From Agapetus fuscipes (taxonomy: Eukaryota; Arthropoda; Insecta; Trichoptera; Glossosomatidae), in the NCBI GenBank assembly GCA_951799405.1, contig OX637350.1, positions 2,403,852 through 2,467,851 on the forward strand: a stretch of DNA of 64,000 nucleotides. The letters run 5' to 3'. The position numbers and the translations under genes are program-made. Positions 1 through 12,900 of this stretch are shown one piece after another. The notes under the pieces were generated by a model. It saw only the letters and a list, made by a program, of their open reading frames with translations. It made no database searches and was not told the origin of the DNA. The first letter of the stretch is position 1; the number at the start of each line of letters is the position of its first letter.

Positions 1-305
1 ACACTTGTTGTAGTGCCGCAGAGTAGTACGAGCTTGGTCGTCGCTACAAAGCGCCAATACTCAAGCAAGACCCAGGTGCTGTAAGGCTGGATGGACCTTT
101 GTAGTGACCGGTCTTTGGTAAAGGTTTTATGAAATTTTCAACCCATATTTGGGTTGAAGAGCTTGGGTTGAAGAGTTGAGTTGAAGAAAAATAGAGCATA
201 TTTGGAAATATAAATTGTATATTTTTTTGTGCTCCGCCGGGATCCGAATCCACAACCTTCCATTTAAGACTCTAAAGTGCTGCCACTGGACTACGGACCG
301 GTGCA
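1..305 (-). repeat. SINE-B copy, tail type 2, cut by window edge
   Basis: tRNA-derived SINE in minus orientation. The tRNA-like head lies at about 240-305, with the B-box-like GGATCCGAATCC read as its complement, followed by the body (the 'cgctgggttgaa' region is partly duplicated here). The 3' module ends at base 1 with the type-2 sequence (ACTACAACAAGTGT on the minus strand). It belongs to the same family as the copies at 20.4, 23.1, 31.4, 31.9, 35.3, 38.7 and 58.1/61.6 kb. Confidence 0.8.
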
Positions 306-398
306 CGAAATGAAGTGGGGGTTTCCCAGCTCCCGTGGGGCTAGCTCTTATTTCTTTACTGGGAGTTTTTAATGAACGCAACATTTGTTTCCTTGCAG

Positions 399-653
399 GT
401 GATATTCGACCAGCAGACCCAGAAAGGCGTCGCAGTGATTGAGATAAACAACCCGCACTTGTCATTGACCGATATCGAAAGTCTGGTGCTGTGTGACGAC
501 ATATGCAAAAACGTCAATTGGCTCAACTTTTTGGACAGAAAAACCATCACAAGCGGTTACGTCTACTGCTGTGATCTCAACAACTTTGAATTTGGCTTTG
601 CTTTCAAAAACAGTCCCTTCCCCAGACCGGCGGGCGGCATTTTGCGACAGTAG
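399..653 (+). CDS. Terminal exon of a DNA/RNA non-specific endonuclease-like gene (partial)
   Basis: An open frame begins right after a good acceptor (pyrimidine-rich run then TTGCAG ending at 398) and reads 84 codons to a TAG at 651-653. The product has VAVIEINNPHLS, then a Cys-containing stretch (LCDDICKNVNWL) and GYVYCCDLNNFEFGF. This Cys/NW/GY pattern resembles the C-terminus of insect secreted DNA/RNA non-specific endonucleases (gut dsRNase type), recalled from the family rather than searched. The catalytic part would lie in exons left of the window. An in-frame ATG at 372 sits in the presumed intron and is probably not a start. A polyadenylation signal follows at 831-836. It is convergent with the minus-strand gene at 1330-4371. 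The exon itself is likely; the family name is moderate. Confidence 0.55.
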   Translation: MIFDQQTQKGVAVIEINNPHLSLTDIESLVLCDDICKNVNWLNFLDRKTITSGYVYCCDLNNFEFGFAFKNSPFPRPAGGILRQ

Positions 654-830
654 ACGAAATCTCATTTTGAAACGGTCCACTTGCGAAACGGTTCTGCCGA
701 GTTGTGACCAGAGTACATTTTACAGCAGATTGTCTTGCTTTTTTGTCGTTATTTTCTTGTAAAAACAGTTATGAAATAGCATTGAGTAAATGGCATAACA
801 TTGCAATATTGCTGTGCAGAAAAAGAATCC

Positions 831-836
831 AATAAA
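831..836 (+). promoter_or_regulatory. Polyadenylation signal AATAAA
   Basis: AATAAA lies 178 bases after the stop codon of the plus-strand exon at 399-653, a normal distance for its 3' UTR. Confidence 0.5.
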
Positions 837-1298
837 AAGCCATCAATAACAGTAAGAAAAACAAGTGAAATTTATTAATAAAAATCTATAACTACATAAC
901 AAAAATATAATTATTAATATACATCAAAGTACATACATACATAGGTATCACAAGGTTTTTCTTTACTTTTCATGCTACCTGATGCTCCCACTCTTGTTTT
1001 GTTATTACCAAGATTTATAATAATCGAAAATACATATATTTTTTTTATAAAGATACTGATAACAACTTGTATCTGTTTGATTGAGATATATTAAAGAAAC
1101 TCGATTTTGATCTATATACACAGTTAATATACTCAATAGGAAATACTTCACAAAAAACCATGACGTCATACTTTTGAAATCATGAAGCAGATTGCAATGG
1201 AACAGTTTTGTTTTTGTTGACAGCAATAAACTAAGAATCTCTAAAAAACTTTGTAACGTTTTGAGCTGAGCTCTATCACCATGTTGTCAATAGCAACG

Positions 1299-1304
1299 TT
1301 TATT
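1299..1304 (-). promoter_or_regulatory. Polyadenylation signal AATAAA for the 1330-4371 gene
   Basis: TTTATT on the plus strand reads AATAAA on the minus strand, about 26 bases beyond the TAA stop. A second overlapping AATAAAT sits within the first bases after the stop (about 1325-1332). Confidence 0.5.
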
Positions 1305-1329
1305 TTCCAACACATTGTTTAAGTTGTAT

Positions 1330-4300
1330 TTATTTTTTATACGTTGAGAAGAACTCGTCCAACAGTATTTCCTCTTCTGATTTGGACAGCATGTACGCAG
1401 GCACCGCCGTGCTGTACTTCTTGCTGTTCACAGGGGAAGACTCCGCCCAGAAAGAATCATGCAATGCATCCGAAGGACTTGCTATGCTGTCCTTGTTTGA
1501 GCTAGCCGATGGTTCCGTGTCTGATGAATTGACCTCTTTCAAAATTCTTACTTTCCGTCCATTGTACTTGATGTTCCTTTTAACTGGTCCGCCTGTTTTG
1601 CTCGCTGCAGTTGGGACTTGGACGTATTGGCTGGAGTACTTGGTTTCACTCTTTGTTATGCCTTCTGTTGAATCTGGTGTGGCAGCTTTGTTATAATACT
1701 TCTTGAATAGAAGGGTCTTGCTTGGTTTTCCTTCAGAGTCAGCAGCAGGAGTTGCTGTTGACGTCACGTTGAAATCCTTCGGGGCTTCATCTGACGTGGA
1801 AACAACCTGGCTCTCGGCTCCCTGACTCCCAGCGTGTTGAGCATTTTTAGATCCTGGTTTTGAGTTGAACTCTTTTACCTCTTTGTAGGCTAGGTGACTG
1901 CTTTTTGGAGCAGATTCTGACACATACATGCACTCTTCATTTTTCAAACCGGTCTTGTCTGTGCATTGGAAGCACGTCATCTCATTCTTCAAGACCTTTT
2001 TGCACTCAGACCTATCTTTACGAGCGAATTCGGCCAACACGTTTTCTACATTCTTTTTTTGATTAGTTTCCGCAAAGAATTCTGGCAAGTCAGCTTGGTA
2101 TTCATAATCTTCCCCTGCGTCATCTTGACTTGGTTCTTGCTGATAATGCTCATACTGACGGGGCCTGTTATCCTGAGCTCCCGGGTTGTAGTAGTTTTCA
2201 TAGCCTGGTTGCCTTTGTTGCCTCTGGAAGTTTCGGTTACTGGGACTAGGCTGATACCTCTCAGGACGTTCTGGTTTTACAACTGCCTGATATTTTTCAC
2301 TCCGCTCTGGTTTCACTATTGGCTGATACCTTTCAATACGTTCTGGTCTAACTACCGGATGATATTTCTCAATGCGTTCTGGTCTTGCGACTGGAACATT
2401 TTTGTGAGGTGGGGCTTGAGAAGGTTTACTTTTTTCTTCATCGTTATTGTAGTTTTCCTCTGACTTGGTGTTTTGGGGAGCATCTGAATTTTGCTTGGTA
2501 TCATTTGCTTTGTCTTTAGGACTTTCTACTGGGAGTCCATCTTTATCGTACTTTTGTTCGTGGGCATAAGCATATTTACTATTTTTGGGTTCAGAGACAT
2601 ACTGACATGATTCATAATTTCCACCATTTTTAGGGTCAGTGCAAATTGTACATGTCATGGAGTCCTTCTTTATCTCTTTGCAATTTTCCGGATTTTTCCT
2701 TGCTTCTTCAGCTTGTTTTTCTGAAATGCTTTTGATCCTGTCGTAGTCATCATGGTGATAGTCTACGTCTGCTCCGTAGTCATAAGCTTTTAAGTCGGCT
2801 TTCTCATCGACTCCATAGTTTCTATCATCTGGATTATATTCGTATTTTTTCAGGTCAGCTTTGTCATCAATAAAACTGAAATCTGGAGATTCGTAACTTT
2901 CCCTTTCATCGTATTCTTTCAGCGGCTCAGCCCGATAATTTTGTCTATAGTTGTAAGGAGTGTAGGCTTCCTTTTGTTTCTTTGGCGCGTTTTTACGCTC
3001 CGGAGCTTGTTGCCTTCCTCTTTCAGTGTAGCGCTTGTAACGGAAAGGCTTAAAGTCAGCCTCGGAGAAGTCAGTGAATGAATAACTGTCTGGGAAAATA
3101 TCGTCTGTGTAAGATGGACCAAAGTCTGTCGTAGCAGTCAGAGCTTGAGATTTACCGATGAGCTTTTTGCTAGGACGAAACTTTTGGTACTTTGAAACGG
3201 GTATGGGATGGTAAACATCTCCTGGCTGTGAGCTTTCACCTTCAGGCTCATAATCAAAGTCTTTCTCATGACTCAGCGGGGACTTCAACTCGGGCGAAAG
3301 CTTGCTCTCTTGGCTTTCGACATTTCTTTGATATCTCGCGTGCGCCGAAGAAGAGCGGCGGGTCTTGTATCCAAAACTCTCTGGAGAGAAAGCTCTGTCA
3401 GACGACTGGGCGAGGAAATAGTCTTGTCTCTCCAGTGGAAGAGAGCTCTCGAGCTTCAAGACAGTGGGCTGGGCATCAGAAGCGGCGGGAATCACGTCTT
3501 CATCTGGGTTAGATGCAGCTGCGCTAAGACCTGGAAAATTAAAACAAAAAACTTATTGAAACCTGAAATTGTCAAAACAAACATTCGCTCCAAAAAAATC
3601 AAAATATTTTTTTATTGGGAATTGAGAAATTAAATTTGAAACTATTTACTTGAACAGGAAATATTTTAGTTAGGGTTAAGTTAGAATTACGGTCGTTTGA
3701 TATTTTGACAATTATATTAATTTTAAAAATAAACAAATCTCAAAACTTAATTTAACTCGGATATTTCACGAACCGTTTAGAGAGAACTTACATCATTCTC
3801 GACGTTTCGTCAGCGACGTAGCCAACGTCTTCAGGAAATATTTTTTTGTATTCATGGAAATTCGGTATTTTTTTTTGGAAAATTCGAGAAACGTATAATG
3901 AGTGTGTTGAAATTGGCATAAAGGTTTACTGACCGCTTCCGTAGAGAGGCGAGAAGTCCAGCGGAGTTACAAAACCGCTGTCACCATCGTCGATGCCTTC
4001 GTTGTGACCATCAGAGTAGTCGTTAAACGTTGTGTAATCTGCTTCATAGTGCTGGCCGGCCACGGTGCTGGTCAAGCAAAATACTATGACCTGAAACATA
4101 CAAGCAAAACACATTGTTGATTTAGCTAACCATTCAAAAAGTTTCCACAAACTTTCATTAATCCCACAAACTTCCATCATCACATTTCTATTTCAAAAGT
4201 TGTATAAAATCTCACAATTGAGAAGTTTTATTGATTGCTTGATGAGATTAAAAAATATATTCCTTGCGAATTTAAAAAGCAAAAGTTGAACATTTGTAGC

Positions 4301-4371
4301 TTGTGATGAATGAAATGATTGTTTATAATCTCGACGTGTTTTCCTACCAGGCATGTTTTCATTGAGTTCAT
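1330..4371 (-). CDS. Secreted low-complexity protein with two Cys motifs and a KPER-type repeat (3 exons, 793 aa)
   Basis: Exons are 4348-4371, 3934-4090 and 1330-3530, with GT-AG borders throughout; the joined CDS is 2382 nt (793 residues plus stop). Start choice: ATG at 4371 gives MNSMKTCL, which joined to VIVFCLTSTVAG forms a good signal peptide cleaved near residue 20. The mature chain is hydrophilic and rich in Tyr, Glu, Lys and Pro. Two related Cys modules are visible, each of the form CK...MTC.xCTD...CxYVSE, in the middle and C-terminal thirds. A run of about four ~14-residue units around (V)xxPER.E(K/R)YQP, and a shorter KADLK.Y.Y repeat, lie between and before them. I do not recognise the family. 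An extracellular matrix, cuticle or silk-like role would fit the composition but is inference. The reading frame is clean, so the gene appears functional. Confidence 0.85.
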
Positions 4372-4466
4372 TGTAATTGCGGGAATAATCCCAAATCCTT
4401 GTCTGCACCTCACTCTTCCTTATCGCGGCACTGTGTTGACGTTCGTACAACTTTCAAGAAAGTAAC

Positions 4467-4496
4467 TGCCACTTACCGGCTTCCATTCGTTTTATA
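4467..4496 (-). promoter_or_regulatory. TATA box and initiator of the 1330-4371 gene
   Basis: On the minus strand TATAAAA starts at 4496, and a CAGTTA initiator-like site has its A at 4467, 29 bases downstream, which is the standard TATA-to-start spacing. The predicted 5' UTR is about 95 nt before the ATG at 4371. Confidence 0.55.
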
Positions 4497-4696
4497 GTTA
4501 AGTTTTGCAATAGTTTTTTGTGTATGAATTGTTGCCGGACAATCAGTGAAAGAGCTAAGGCAATGGACCGCGGGCCGTAATGGACCGTGACGCTGGCTCA
4601 GTGAGCCAATGCACTCGACATGACAGCGGCACAACTAGCGCGGCCACTCTACTAGCCCTGCTGGTGGTGTGTTCACGGCCTCATCTGCAATCGAAC

Positions 4697-4930
4697 ACCC
4701 TTATCACCCTAAACGAACCCTACCCGGTTTGTTTATGATTTCGGTCGCGAAAGGTATGGGGTTCGTCCGACGATTCTATACATTTCACGACCGAAACCAT
4801 AGACGTACAGTGTGATAAGGGCGTAAGTAAAAAAATAGTGCTTTACCAAAAATGTATGTATGGTAGGTATGACGTTTGTCCGGTGATTCCAAAGATTTCG
4901 CGACCGAATCCATAGACAAACCGGTCAGAG
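4697..4930. repeat. Foldback/palindromic repeat
   Basis: The ends CCCTTATCAC (about 4699) and GTGATAAGGG (about 4812-4821) are inverted. Inside, TATGATTTCGGTCGCGAAA is matched by an inverted imperfect copy near 4781-4800. A further half copy (TTTCGCGACCGAATCC) follows at about 4896-4911. This is probably a small foldback DNA element; the superfamily is unknown. Confidence 0.5.
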
Positions 4931-6150
4931 CTCGTTTTATGAGAAAAGGGCGGAACAATAAAAAATATGTGTTCTACTATAAAGAGTAGTATGGAAAGTA
5001 TGGAACTGGGACTCTTCCTAGAAGTAGTTTCCTGACATTTTTTGGCTAACGCAATTCTTCTGATTATTTCTATCAAGGATCGGCTAGACTTTTTTCAAAC
5101 TAAAAGCTCAAAAGAAGCATTGGTGATTGTGCTAAATCATTGTCGTATTTTCTTAGACATCTTTCGGCGTCCTTTGCATCTTCCTTGCATGATAACATGG
5201 AGCAGAGTATATTTTTCTTTCCTCATAACCTCTCCGAGGTATAACTGTTTTTTTATGCTTTCATGTGGTACTCATGCATCGCAGGACTTCTTTATTGCCC
5301 ATTGGTGATCCATCCCGCCACGTGATTCGAAACTTAAAGTGCTTCGCTCTAACATTTAATATTTCCTGCAACTAACAGATGAATCCACGGCTGTAACATC
5401 CATCAGGGTGAGATGCCAAAAAAAAAAAAAAAACATTTAATATTGCACACTTGGCTTAGCGAAGTGGGGCCACAATTTTCACTCCTTGTTTTCCCACACG
5501 CAGTACCCCACTCATTCACTTATAAAATTTTGTGTTTTATTTTTAAGTAGTTTAATGTCAATTCCTTCACGGCTTTACTTTAGTTTTGGGTTTAACCTGT
5601 GTAATTAAAAATGCCGATGAAACTGAAACATAAATGATGATTTCTTCACGCTCCACCATCGAAATTTCCAGAGCATTCTCCTCGGCTTAGAAGTAAGTAC
5701 CTGTCAGTATTATTCACAATCATTTGATTCACAGATGATCCACAGATCATCGTGTTTTTGTAAGACGAGAAAATTCACTTCGAGTGGTGGATGAGCAATG
5801 GGTTTGCAGTCAGTGAATAATACTGTAAGTATTTAGCTACAGTTAGCTACATCTGTAACTTTTATGCAACACTATTAAAAATCAATCATTTGGGTGAAAA
5901 CAATAGCAATAAGCAAAACAAAAACTCCTCCAGTTATGATTCTTTGAGTGGCGGAAAAAATGATTAACCTTTCCGCTTCGCTGAGCGCAGTGCGTCTTCC
6001 TTGAATAGTTCCGCAGTGCGGTTGCGCAGAACTGCTGGCAGAGAGGGTGGGAGAGGACAATAATGAGATTATCAAATCAAACGATGAGTGGAACCATTGG
6101 ACTATACTATAGGAGAAGTAGAAACTGGCTTACGGCATTGATGCATACTT
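4931..6150. other. Intergenic region, no gene seen
   Basis: AT-rich sequence between the 1330-4371 promoter and the LINE fragments at 6.17 kb. Contains a poly(A) run near 5419-5433 and only short ORFs without splice or domain support. Confidence 0.5.
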
Positions 6151-6169
6151 AGAAAGAGCCAGATGTGAT

Positions 6170-6291
6170 CAGCTCCATCAAAGTGGGGCGCTTGAGATGG
6201 GCTGGTCACATAAATCAGAACGGACGACAACAACCCACAAAACGCCTAACACTCTCAGTACCACAGGGACGTAGAAGACCAGTACCCTTAG
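6170..6291 (+). mobile_element. RTE-like LINE ORF C-terminal fragment, left copy
   Basis: Encodes a decayed form of the VGRLRWAGH...RMDD motif typical of the extreme C-terminus of RTE-class reverse transcriptase ORFs. It is a near copy of 6523-6680, and the two flank the MITE at 6292-6520. Confidence 0.6.
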
Positions 6292-6520
6292 TACGAGTTG
6301 CAAAACTTGCGTAAAGTAAAGTTTACGGAAAGAATTAAAGAGTGATTTCTCCCAAAATCTGCCTTTTTTTGTTCTTACACTTTATGGTCTTAGCAAAAGA
6401 GTTACAGTGATGAAGAAAATCAAGTTCAAACAAACAAAAACGGCAGATTTTGGGGGAAATCACTCTTTAATAATTGCCGTAAACTTTACATTACCTAAGT
6501 TTTGCAACTCGTACTCAGAG
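6292..6520. mobile_element. Foldback MITE with ~72-bp terminal inverted repeats
   Basis: The left arm (about 6292-6365) and right arm (about 6440-6518) are inverted copies starting GTACGAGTTGCAAAACTT. The interior carries the segment TTATGGTCTTAGCAAAAG, which also occurs in the hAT-like foldback at 33.0-34.5 kb and at 39.95 kb, linking these families. Confidence 0.65.
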
Positions 6521-6522
6521 TA

Positions 6523-6690
6523 CAGCTCCATCAAAGTGGGGCGCTTGAGATGGGCTGGTCACATAATCAGAATGGACGACAACAGCCCTACAAAACGCCT
6601 CACACTCTTAGTACCACAGGGACGTAGAAGACCAGAAAGTCCCAAAATGCGATGGATGGACAACGTCGACGCGGATACATCTCGAGCGCT
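6523..6690 (+). mobile_element. RTE-like LINE ORF C-terminal fragment, right copy
   Basis: Reads IKVGRLRWAGHIIRMDD, then GRRRPESPKMRWMDNV, the classic end of an RTE-type polyprotein. It is 5'-truncated and in frame for about 50 codons before fading into AT-rich sequence. Confidence 0.7.
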
Positions 6691-6965
6691 TTTGATGTTA
6701 TCACATCATCAACTCGTGAAGAAAAACTTTGTGTTTTATTTTTACATTTTTAATTTAAAATTAATCTTCACAATGTCAATACACAAACCCTTAAACTTTT
6801 ACTTTAAAATAATACGAAAGAGTAAACAAAATATTCTTCTTTTATTTAAATTGCTTTCTTAACATCAATGTTTCTTACACTTATTTAAAACCATTTTAAC
6901 ATACATAATTATTAAGCTTATACTATAATTTAGAAGATCTTCAAACTCATATTTTTTCAATAATT

Positions 6966-9900
6966 TCAAATTCTCTCATCAGGCAAGAAATATTTGTTTA
7001 ATAAATTGTCTTTAAACACAGTTTCATTCACTGCTAGGACCACGTTTAACTTGGCCCCACTGGTTTGTTTCTTTTTCGAGTACTGAACCAGAAGTCCGCC
7101 ACGAGCCTCCCCTGGAAAATAAATGGTCTATATTAGCATAATCGTGTTAAATCGTGTTTGCTGGATGAAATGAAAGAAGTATGCAAGGACCGAAAGAAAT
7201 GGCGGTTGATTTGTAATGCTGGCGTTTAAGGCTAAGGCTTTTAAAAATATTTTTCATTTTTTATAGAATATGTTTTGTAGGTTTTAATTTTTACTGTTTA
7301 ATTGTTTAGTGTTTATTCGTCTTATATACTCAAATGTAATTAATTGCTTGTATTCCTTGACTTATAGGTTGGTATGAGGCTGACCACCCATACTGTAAAA
7401 AATGGTTCACTTAGCCAATGTCACCCCTTTTTCAGGGAAGGTCGGCAAGAGTTGCAGGGCTTATGTTCATTTGCGATTGGTTTTTTTTTTATATTGTAGG
7501 TCCAAATGCGCCATGTGTGAGCGCGAAATTATGCGTGTCTGCTTGTGGGAATGCATTTGGTATGAATCTCAAATGATACATATCTTTTCAACTTAGATTT
7601 AGATTTAGTGTTAAACTTTTTTTGTCATTAACTGTGGTGACAGCGAACGTACCCTTCAGCGAGGGAAACAAACGCGCACGCAGCCAGTTGCGTGACAGAT
7701 ACGGTGGGATAAACACGTGTGACAGTTATGTAATTCATCCCCACATTAACAAATTCTGGGTTCATGTGAGAACAACAATTCTGGGTTCATGTGAGAACAA
7801 CAATTCTGGGTTCATGTGAAAACAACAATTCTGGGTTCATGTGAGAACAACAATTCTGGGTTCATGTGAAAACAACAATTCTGGGTTCATGTGAGAACAA
7901 CAATTCTGGGTTCATGTGAGAACAACAATTCTGGGTTCATGTGAAAACAACAATTCTGGGTTCATGTGAGAACAACAATTCTGGGTTCATGTGAGAACAA
8001 CAATTCTGGGTTCATGTGAGAACAACAATTCTGGGTTCATATGAGAACAATGTGTTTATAAGAACAGGCGTGCAAGATGGAGAGGACACGCGATTCGTCA
8101 TGAAATGAAGATCTAGAGAAAACAAACACCGAGGACCACCACGTCGTGAGTTCCTACAGGATACTTTAATAGTCATTTGTTAGGGTAATTTCACATATTT
8201 TTTTTATTTCCAAAATGATAGACTAATCTAATCTAATCTAAGCTGCAAGGATATATACCATTTAAGATATATATCAAATGCCTTCCCACAAGCAGACATG
8301 TATAATTTCGCGCTAACACATGCCGCATGTGGACCTACATTATAAGAACCCATCTCAAATGAACATAAGCCCTGCAACTCTTGCCGTACTTCCCTGAGAC
8401 AGGGGTGACATTGGCAAAGTGAACCATTTTTTTTACAGTATGGGTGGTCAGCCGCATACCAACCTATAAGACATAAGTCAAGTTTTAAAAAATGCATCTG
8501 CGTTTAAAAAAAAATTATATCTGGCTTAGTTTTTACATTTTAGCTCTGTAAAGTTCACCCATTTTCGATTTCCGGCAAAACAGGTCATTTTTTTATTTAA
8601 GCGGATGTGACGTCAACGGATCTTACGATGTATGGAGTGTAGCGTTAAGTCTTCTAAGACCGATGGATCCATCTACGTAATTTTGACGTCACAGGCTAAT
8701 CGGTCCCGCTGCGTTTTGGCACGATTCAAATTCTCGATATTTTATTTTTGAAAATTATCAATGATATCTTTATTTTTAGTTCTTAAAAAATATATGGTTG
8801 TGATCCTTGAAATATACTCAACAAAACCATAGTATTTTAAAACATTTTCCCCACCACTGCAATGACCCGACAAACTCAAAAGGATTGCCGTGAATGGGGA
8901 GAAATGGAGAAGAAGATAGATGAACATTTTTGAAAAACAATCCTAGGATCAAAACGTAAAACGAGAACAATATGTGACTGATGATACTACGAAAACGCAA
9001 TGTGAGTTTGTGTATCCTGAAGCAATGGGGGATGAACCCTGGTATTGAAGGAATACCAAAGATAAATGAGAGGATGAGTAATATCGGAGAAAGAATGACT
9101 TCAAAAGTAATGATCGTAGAGGGGGAAAAAGTAGGCTAAAATACAACGAAATGGGGACATATCGGGAAGGGTACGACAGAACCTGTTTTACATTCTTCTC
9201 GCATGTATCGGAAGCAAACAAAGTACGTCCATGCTCTTAAATCGCAGGCACCATTCCACCGAAACCGGTATAGTAGGACTACTCTCAGAATTAACCCTTA
9301 GCATCGAAAAAGGAAACGCCGCAGTCCTGGCTCTCTTGGACATGAGTGCAGCGTTCGATACAGTAGACCATCAGATCCTTCTGAGGAAATTCAAAACTAC
9401 CCTCGGAGTGAGAGGAAAGGCCCTTGACTGGTTGACTGCCTACCTAAATGGAAGAAGTCAAATTGTCCGCATATCAGACGATGCATCCTCCTCCTTCCCA
9501 GTGGAAACAGGAGTCCCACAGGGATCCGTTCTTGGGCCGCTCTTGTTCCTAATGTACACCTATGGACTCGAGACACTGATACATAGTCTTGGACTTAACG
9601 TTCACTGCTACGCTGACGATTGCCAAATTTACCTGGAGTGTGAGCCTGAGAAAATGCGAGAAGCATCTCAAAAAATTGCAGAAGGCATCGAAAGGATAGG
9701 GCACTGGATGGCATCGCACAAACTGATCCTTAACCCAGACAAGACAGAACTACTATACCTAGTGACCAGGAGGCGTAAACCCCTCCTTGACCAGTCTCCG
9801 GTTGACATATGTGGTAGTGCTGTCATACCAGCAACCCATGTCCGAGTTCTTGGAGTAGAAATTGATCAGCACTTGGTACTCGATAGGCGAATTGGCAAAA

Positions 9901-12900
9901 CAGTTAAGTCAGGTTTCTTCGCTCTCCGACAAATTAGAGCAATCAGAAGAAATCTGACAACAAAGGCCTTAAAAACTGTTGTCAATGCCTTCGTGCTGTC
10001 GAAAATCGACTACTGCAATGGCGTATATGCCGGACAGCCCCAGAGCCAGCTGAAGAGACTCCAGTCTGTACTGAATGCCGCGGCCAGACTTATACATGGT
10101 GCCTCAAAGTTTTGCCATATTACGCCGCACCTGAAGTCTCTTCACTGGCTCAAGATTCATGAACGGGTCCAGTATAAGATAGGGTTGCTGGTCTTCAAGA
10201 GCCTGCGTGGGACCGCACCGAAATATTTAAAGGATATGATAACTCCAGCCACCACAAGCAGCAGAACAGCAACACTGCGATCAGCAGCATCATGTCGCAG
10301 TCGGATAGAGTTTCCAAGAAGGAAAAAGAAGACCGTTTTTGGAGATCGAGCCTTCAAGGTGGCTGCTCCAATGATTATATTAATCAATTATTAATTAATA
10401 ATTACCCAATAACATCTGTTGAACCAAAGTTAAAGTCAAGCCCTCTGCTGCACTCTCAACGAGAGCTCCTCATCGACGCAGTCCGGCCGGCCGGTTCCGG
10501 ACCGGTCGGCTACGCGGACCTCGTTGCCAGTAGAGCCAACTACCTTGCATTCCGCCGCTTCTGCCAGTCCTGGCACGAGTTCGCAGCCGCGGGCTCAAGA
10601 CTGGGCAGAGGTGACCATTAGCCCTCAGTCAGTCCTCGCGACACCCATACATATTGACGTATGTACACCCATAACTTACTGCGCTCAGCGCGGATGGCAA
10701 CTCGTTCGATACACGTCAATGAAGGGCTCCCGTCAGGCACATTAGCTTCAGTAACCTCGACGTTCTGGGGAGGGTGGGACTTCTTAGAGTCATGCGTTAG
10801 CCCCTGATTTGAGGATCCTCTTTTTCCTTTCTTGAGTAGAGTAACTTTAGCTGATTAACTTCAACGGGAAGGCCTTCCGCCGCCAAAAAAACATTGCAAG
10901 TGAAGTATCACCAAGTGAAGCGACTCCGCATGAGTTGTATGAACTTGGTGGGTGGAGGTGGGTAAAGTGCCTGCTCCAACGATATGGAACGGCCTCCCAG
11001 ATGACCTGCGCAAAATGGATCTGGAGAGTACTTTTAGAAAGGGGTTGAAGACCCACCTGTTCGCGCGCTCATATGAGCAAGCGCCTTTGGGATGACCAAG
11101 AGTCATGAAAAGGCGCTATAAAAATATTGTATTATTATTATTATTATTATTAATTGTTTTTTTTTTAGTTGCAAAGGAAAAAAATGTGAAATTAAGAAGC
11201 GATGGTGAAACAGTACAAGAGCATATAAGAGTTACAGAATACGCCTTGTGGAATGACAGCAAATCGCACCTCTGCCAGTTGCACCTTTGCTTATGGACTG
11301 ACAGATTGGTTTCTTTGAAGTGACTATTTCTCACGAAACGGTGAAATTATCACCAATGTTCTCTTTTTCTTCTTCCTCTTGTTGTAGATCTAGGATCTGT
11401 TTATTATCACCAAGGTCATTGATCACAAAGTAATTGATTGAAGTACCTGAAGTGACCGCTGTTACTTCGAGGTCGCTTGACTTGGTGACGAAGTCTGGCC
11501 ACAGCAAAGTCGCCACCGTGACAGCATCAGCGCTCGCCCAGTTCTCCTCCGTGCTGTTCCTCACGTTCTCAGCTTTGTTCAGGAACTGCACCACCTTGTT
11601 GTCGACTTTGCCCAGGATGTCTCGTCTCCATTCCTATTTCAGGGTGAAAATAATGGCATTATTGAAGTTGTCGGCTCAAGATCCCGCTTTCGTGTGGCAG
11701 TAACATGATGATCATCAATCTTCACTAAAGAGGTGCAAGGAGAGTATGAAAAAAATATCAAACTGTTCTTGGAGAGTTTTTTTTTGTGTATTCAAAGTAA
11801 GGAATCCATTAACATTTGCTTCGTTCTGCCAAGCTGCATCCGCAGTGGATTCACAGTAATCCTCGCCTTAGATTTACAGTATTATTATTATTTCATATTA
11901 TGTAGGAGTATGCAGGAGTTGCAAGGTTTATGTCCATGTGAGGTTTTCTTTATTTGTATGCACACATGCAGAATGTGTAGGCGCGAACCTACATGTGCCT
12001 GTCTGTGGGCATGCATTTCATATGAGCCGTAAATGCTTACATATCCTTGCAGCTTAGATTATAGATTAGATTATAGATAGATTATAGATTATAGATGTGT
12101 ATCATTCTTCACGCTACTCGTGATCTAGCAACAATCCCACAAGAAGTGCCACCCGAGGTATGCTATTAGCTTCAGTAACATCGAACCATTTACTTTTAGA
12201 GTCATGGGCACGCCTCTGACCTAGAGGGTTCTTGTTTTGTCGTGCCGTTGCTTTTACTTCACGGGATAGCCTTTCGCCACTTAAGAAAATATATAGCTCT
12301 GCATGAGCTTCCATATGCTGTGGATCCTTCTGACACATACATACAGGACGGGTACGAGGAGGGTTTGAGCATACTATGACTCGATAAAAGTAATATAAGC
12401 CCAAGAGGAAAATTTTATGACAACAGGAATTTTGATCTTTTTTGATGCCGATTCCCATAGACCACAATCGAGTTCTTCTTTTACCTAAGAACGACATCAT
12501 ACTCAAAGAAGGAACCCCAATATTAAAATCCTTAGATTTTCTCTAATGTATAAGATAAGAATGATTTAAATCAAACGACTCCACTCACGTACATAAGAAA
12601 TATTCATGTTGATAATGGTCTCCCATGGGACGAGGCTCATCTTCGTAGCATTGATCTCCTTCAGAACGACAGCAGCCGCTTCAGGGTCAAAGTAAAAGTT
12701 GAATTCCACTCCAGGTTTCACATTCCCTACCCCTGAAAAATTAAAAAAAGCATGTGAGTAAAGTTGTATTAAAAAGGTGTTTTCTATTTGCACATGAGTC
12801 GTATTATCTGAGATATTTTTCGAAATGGAAATAAATAATGGAACTTTCTGTGTGTACATATATTTATCTCATTTTCTCAAAAATACTCCAGATTGTCGGC

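Noticed and set aside
1382..2463. Plus-strand ORFs of 104 and 165 aa opposite the secreted protein gene
   Set aside because: They are antisense shadows of the long minus-strand exon, hydrophobic because the sense strand is Lys/Glu/Tyr-rich.
7753..8052. Regular repeats resembling a CRISPR array
   Set aside because: Units are contiguous with no unique spacers, and the context is a eukaryotic intron; it is a minisatellite.
9001..9221. Minus-strand 90-aa ORF next to the LINE
   Set aside because: No domain, splice site or repeat support; composition is typical of chance.
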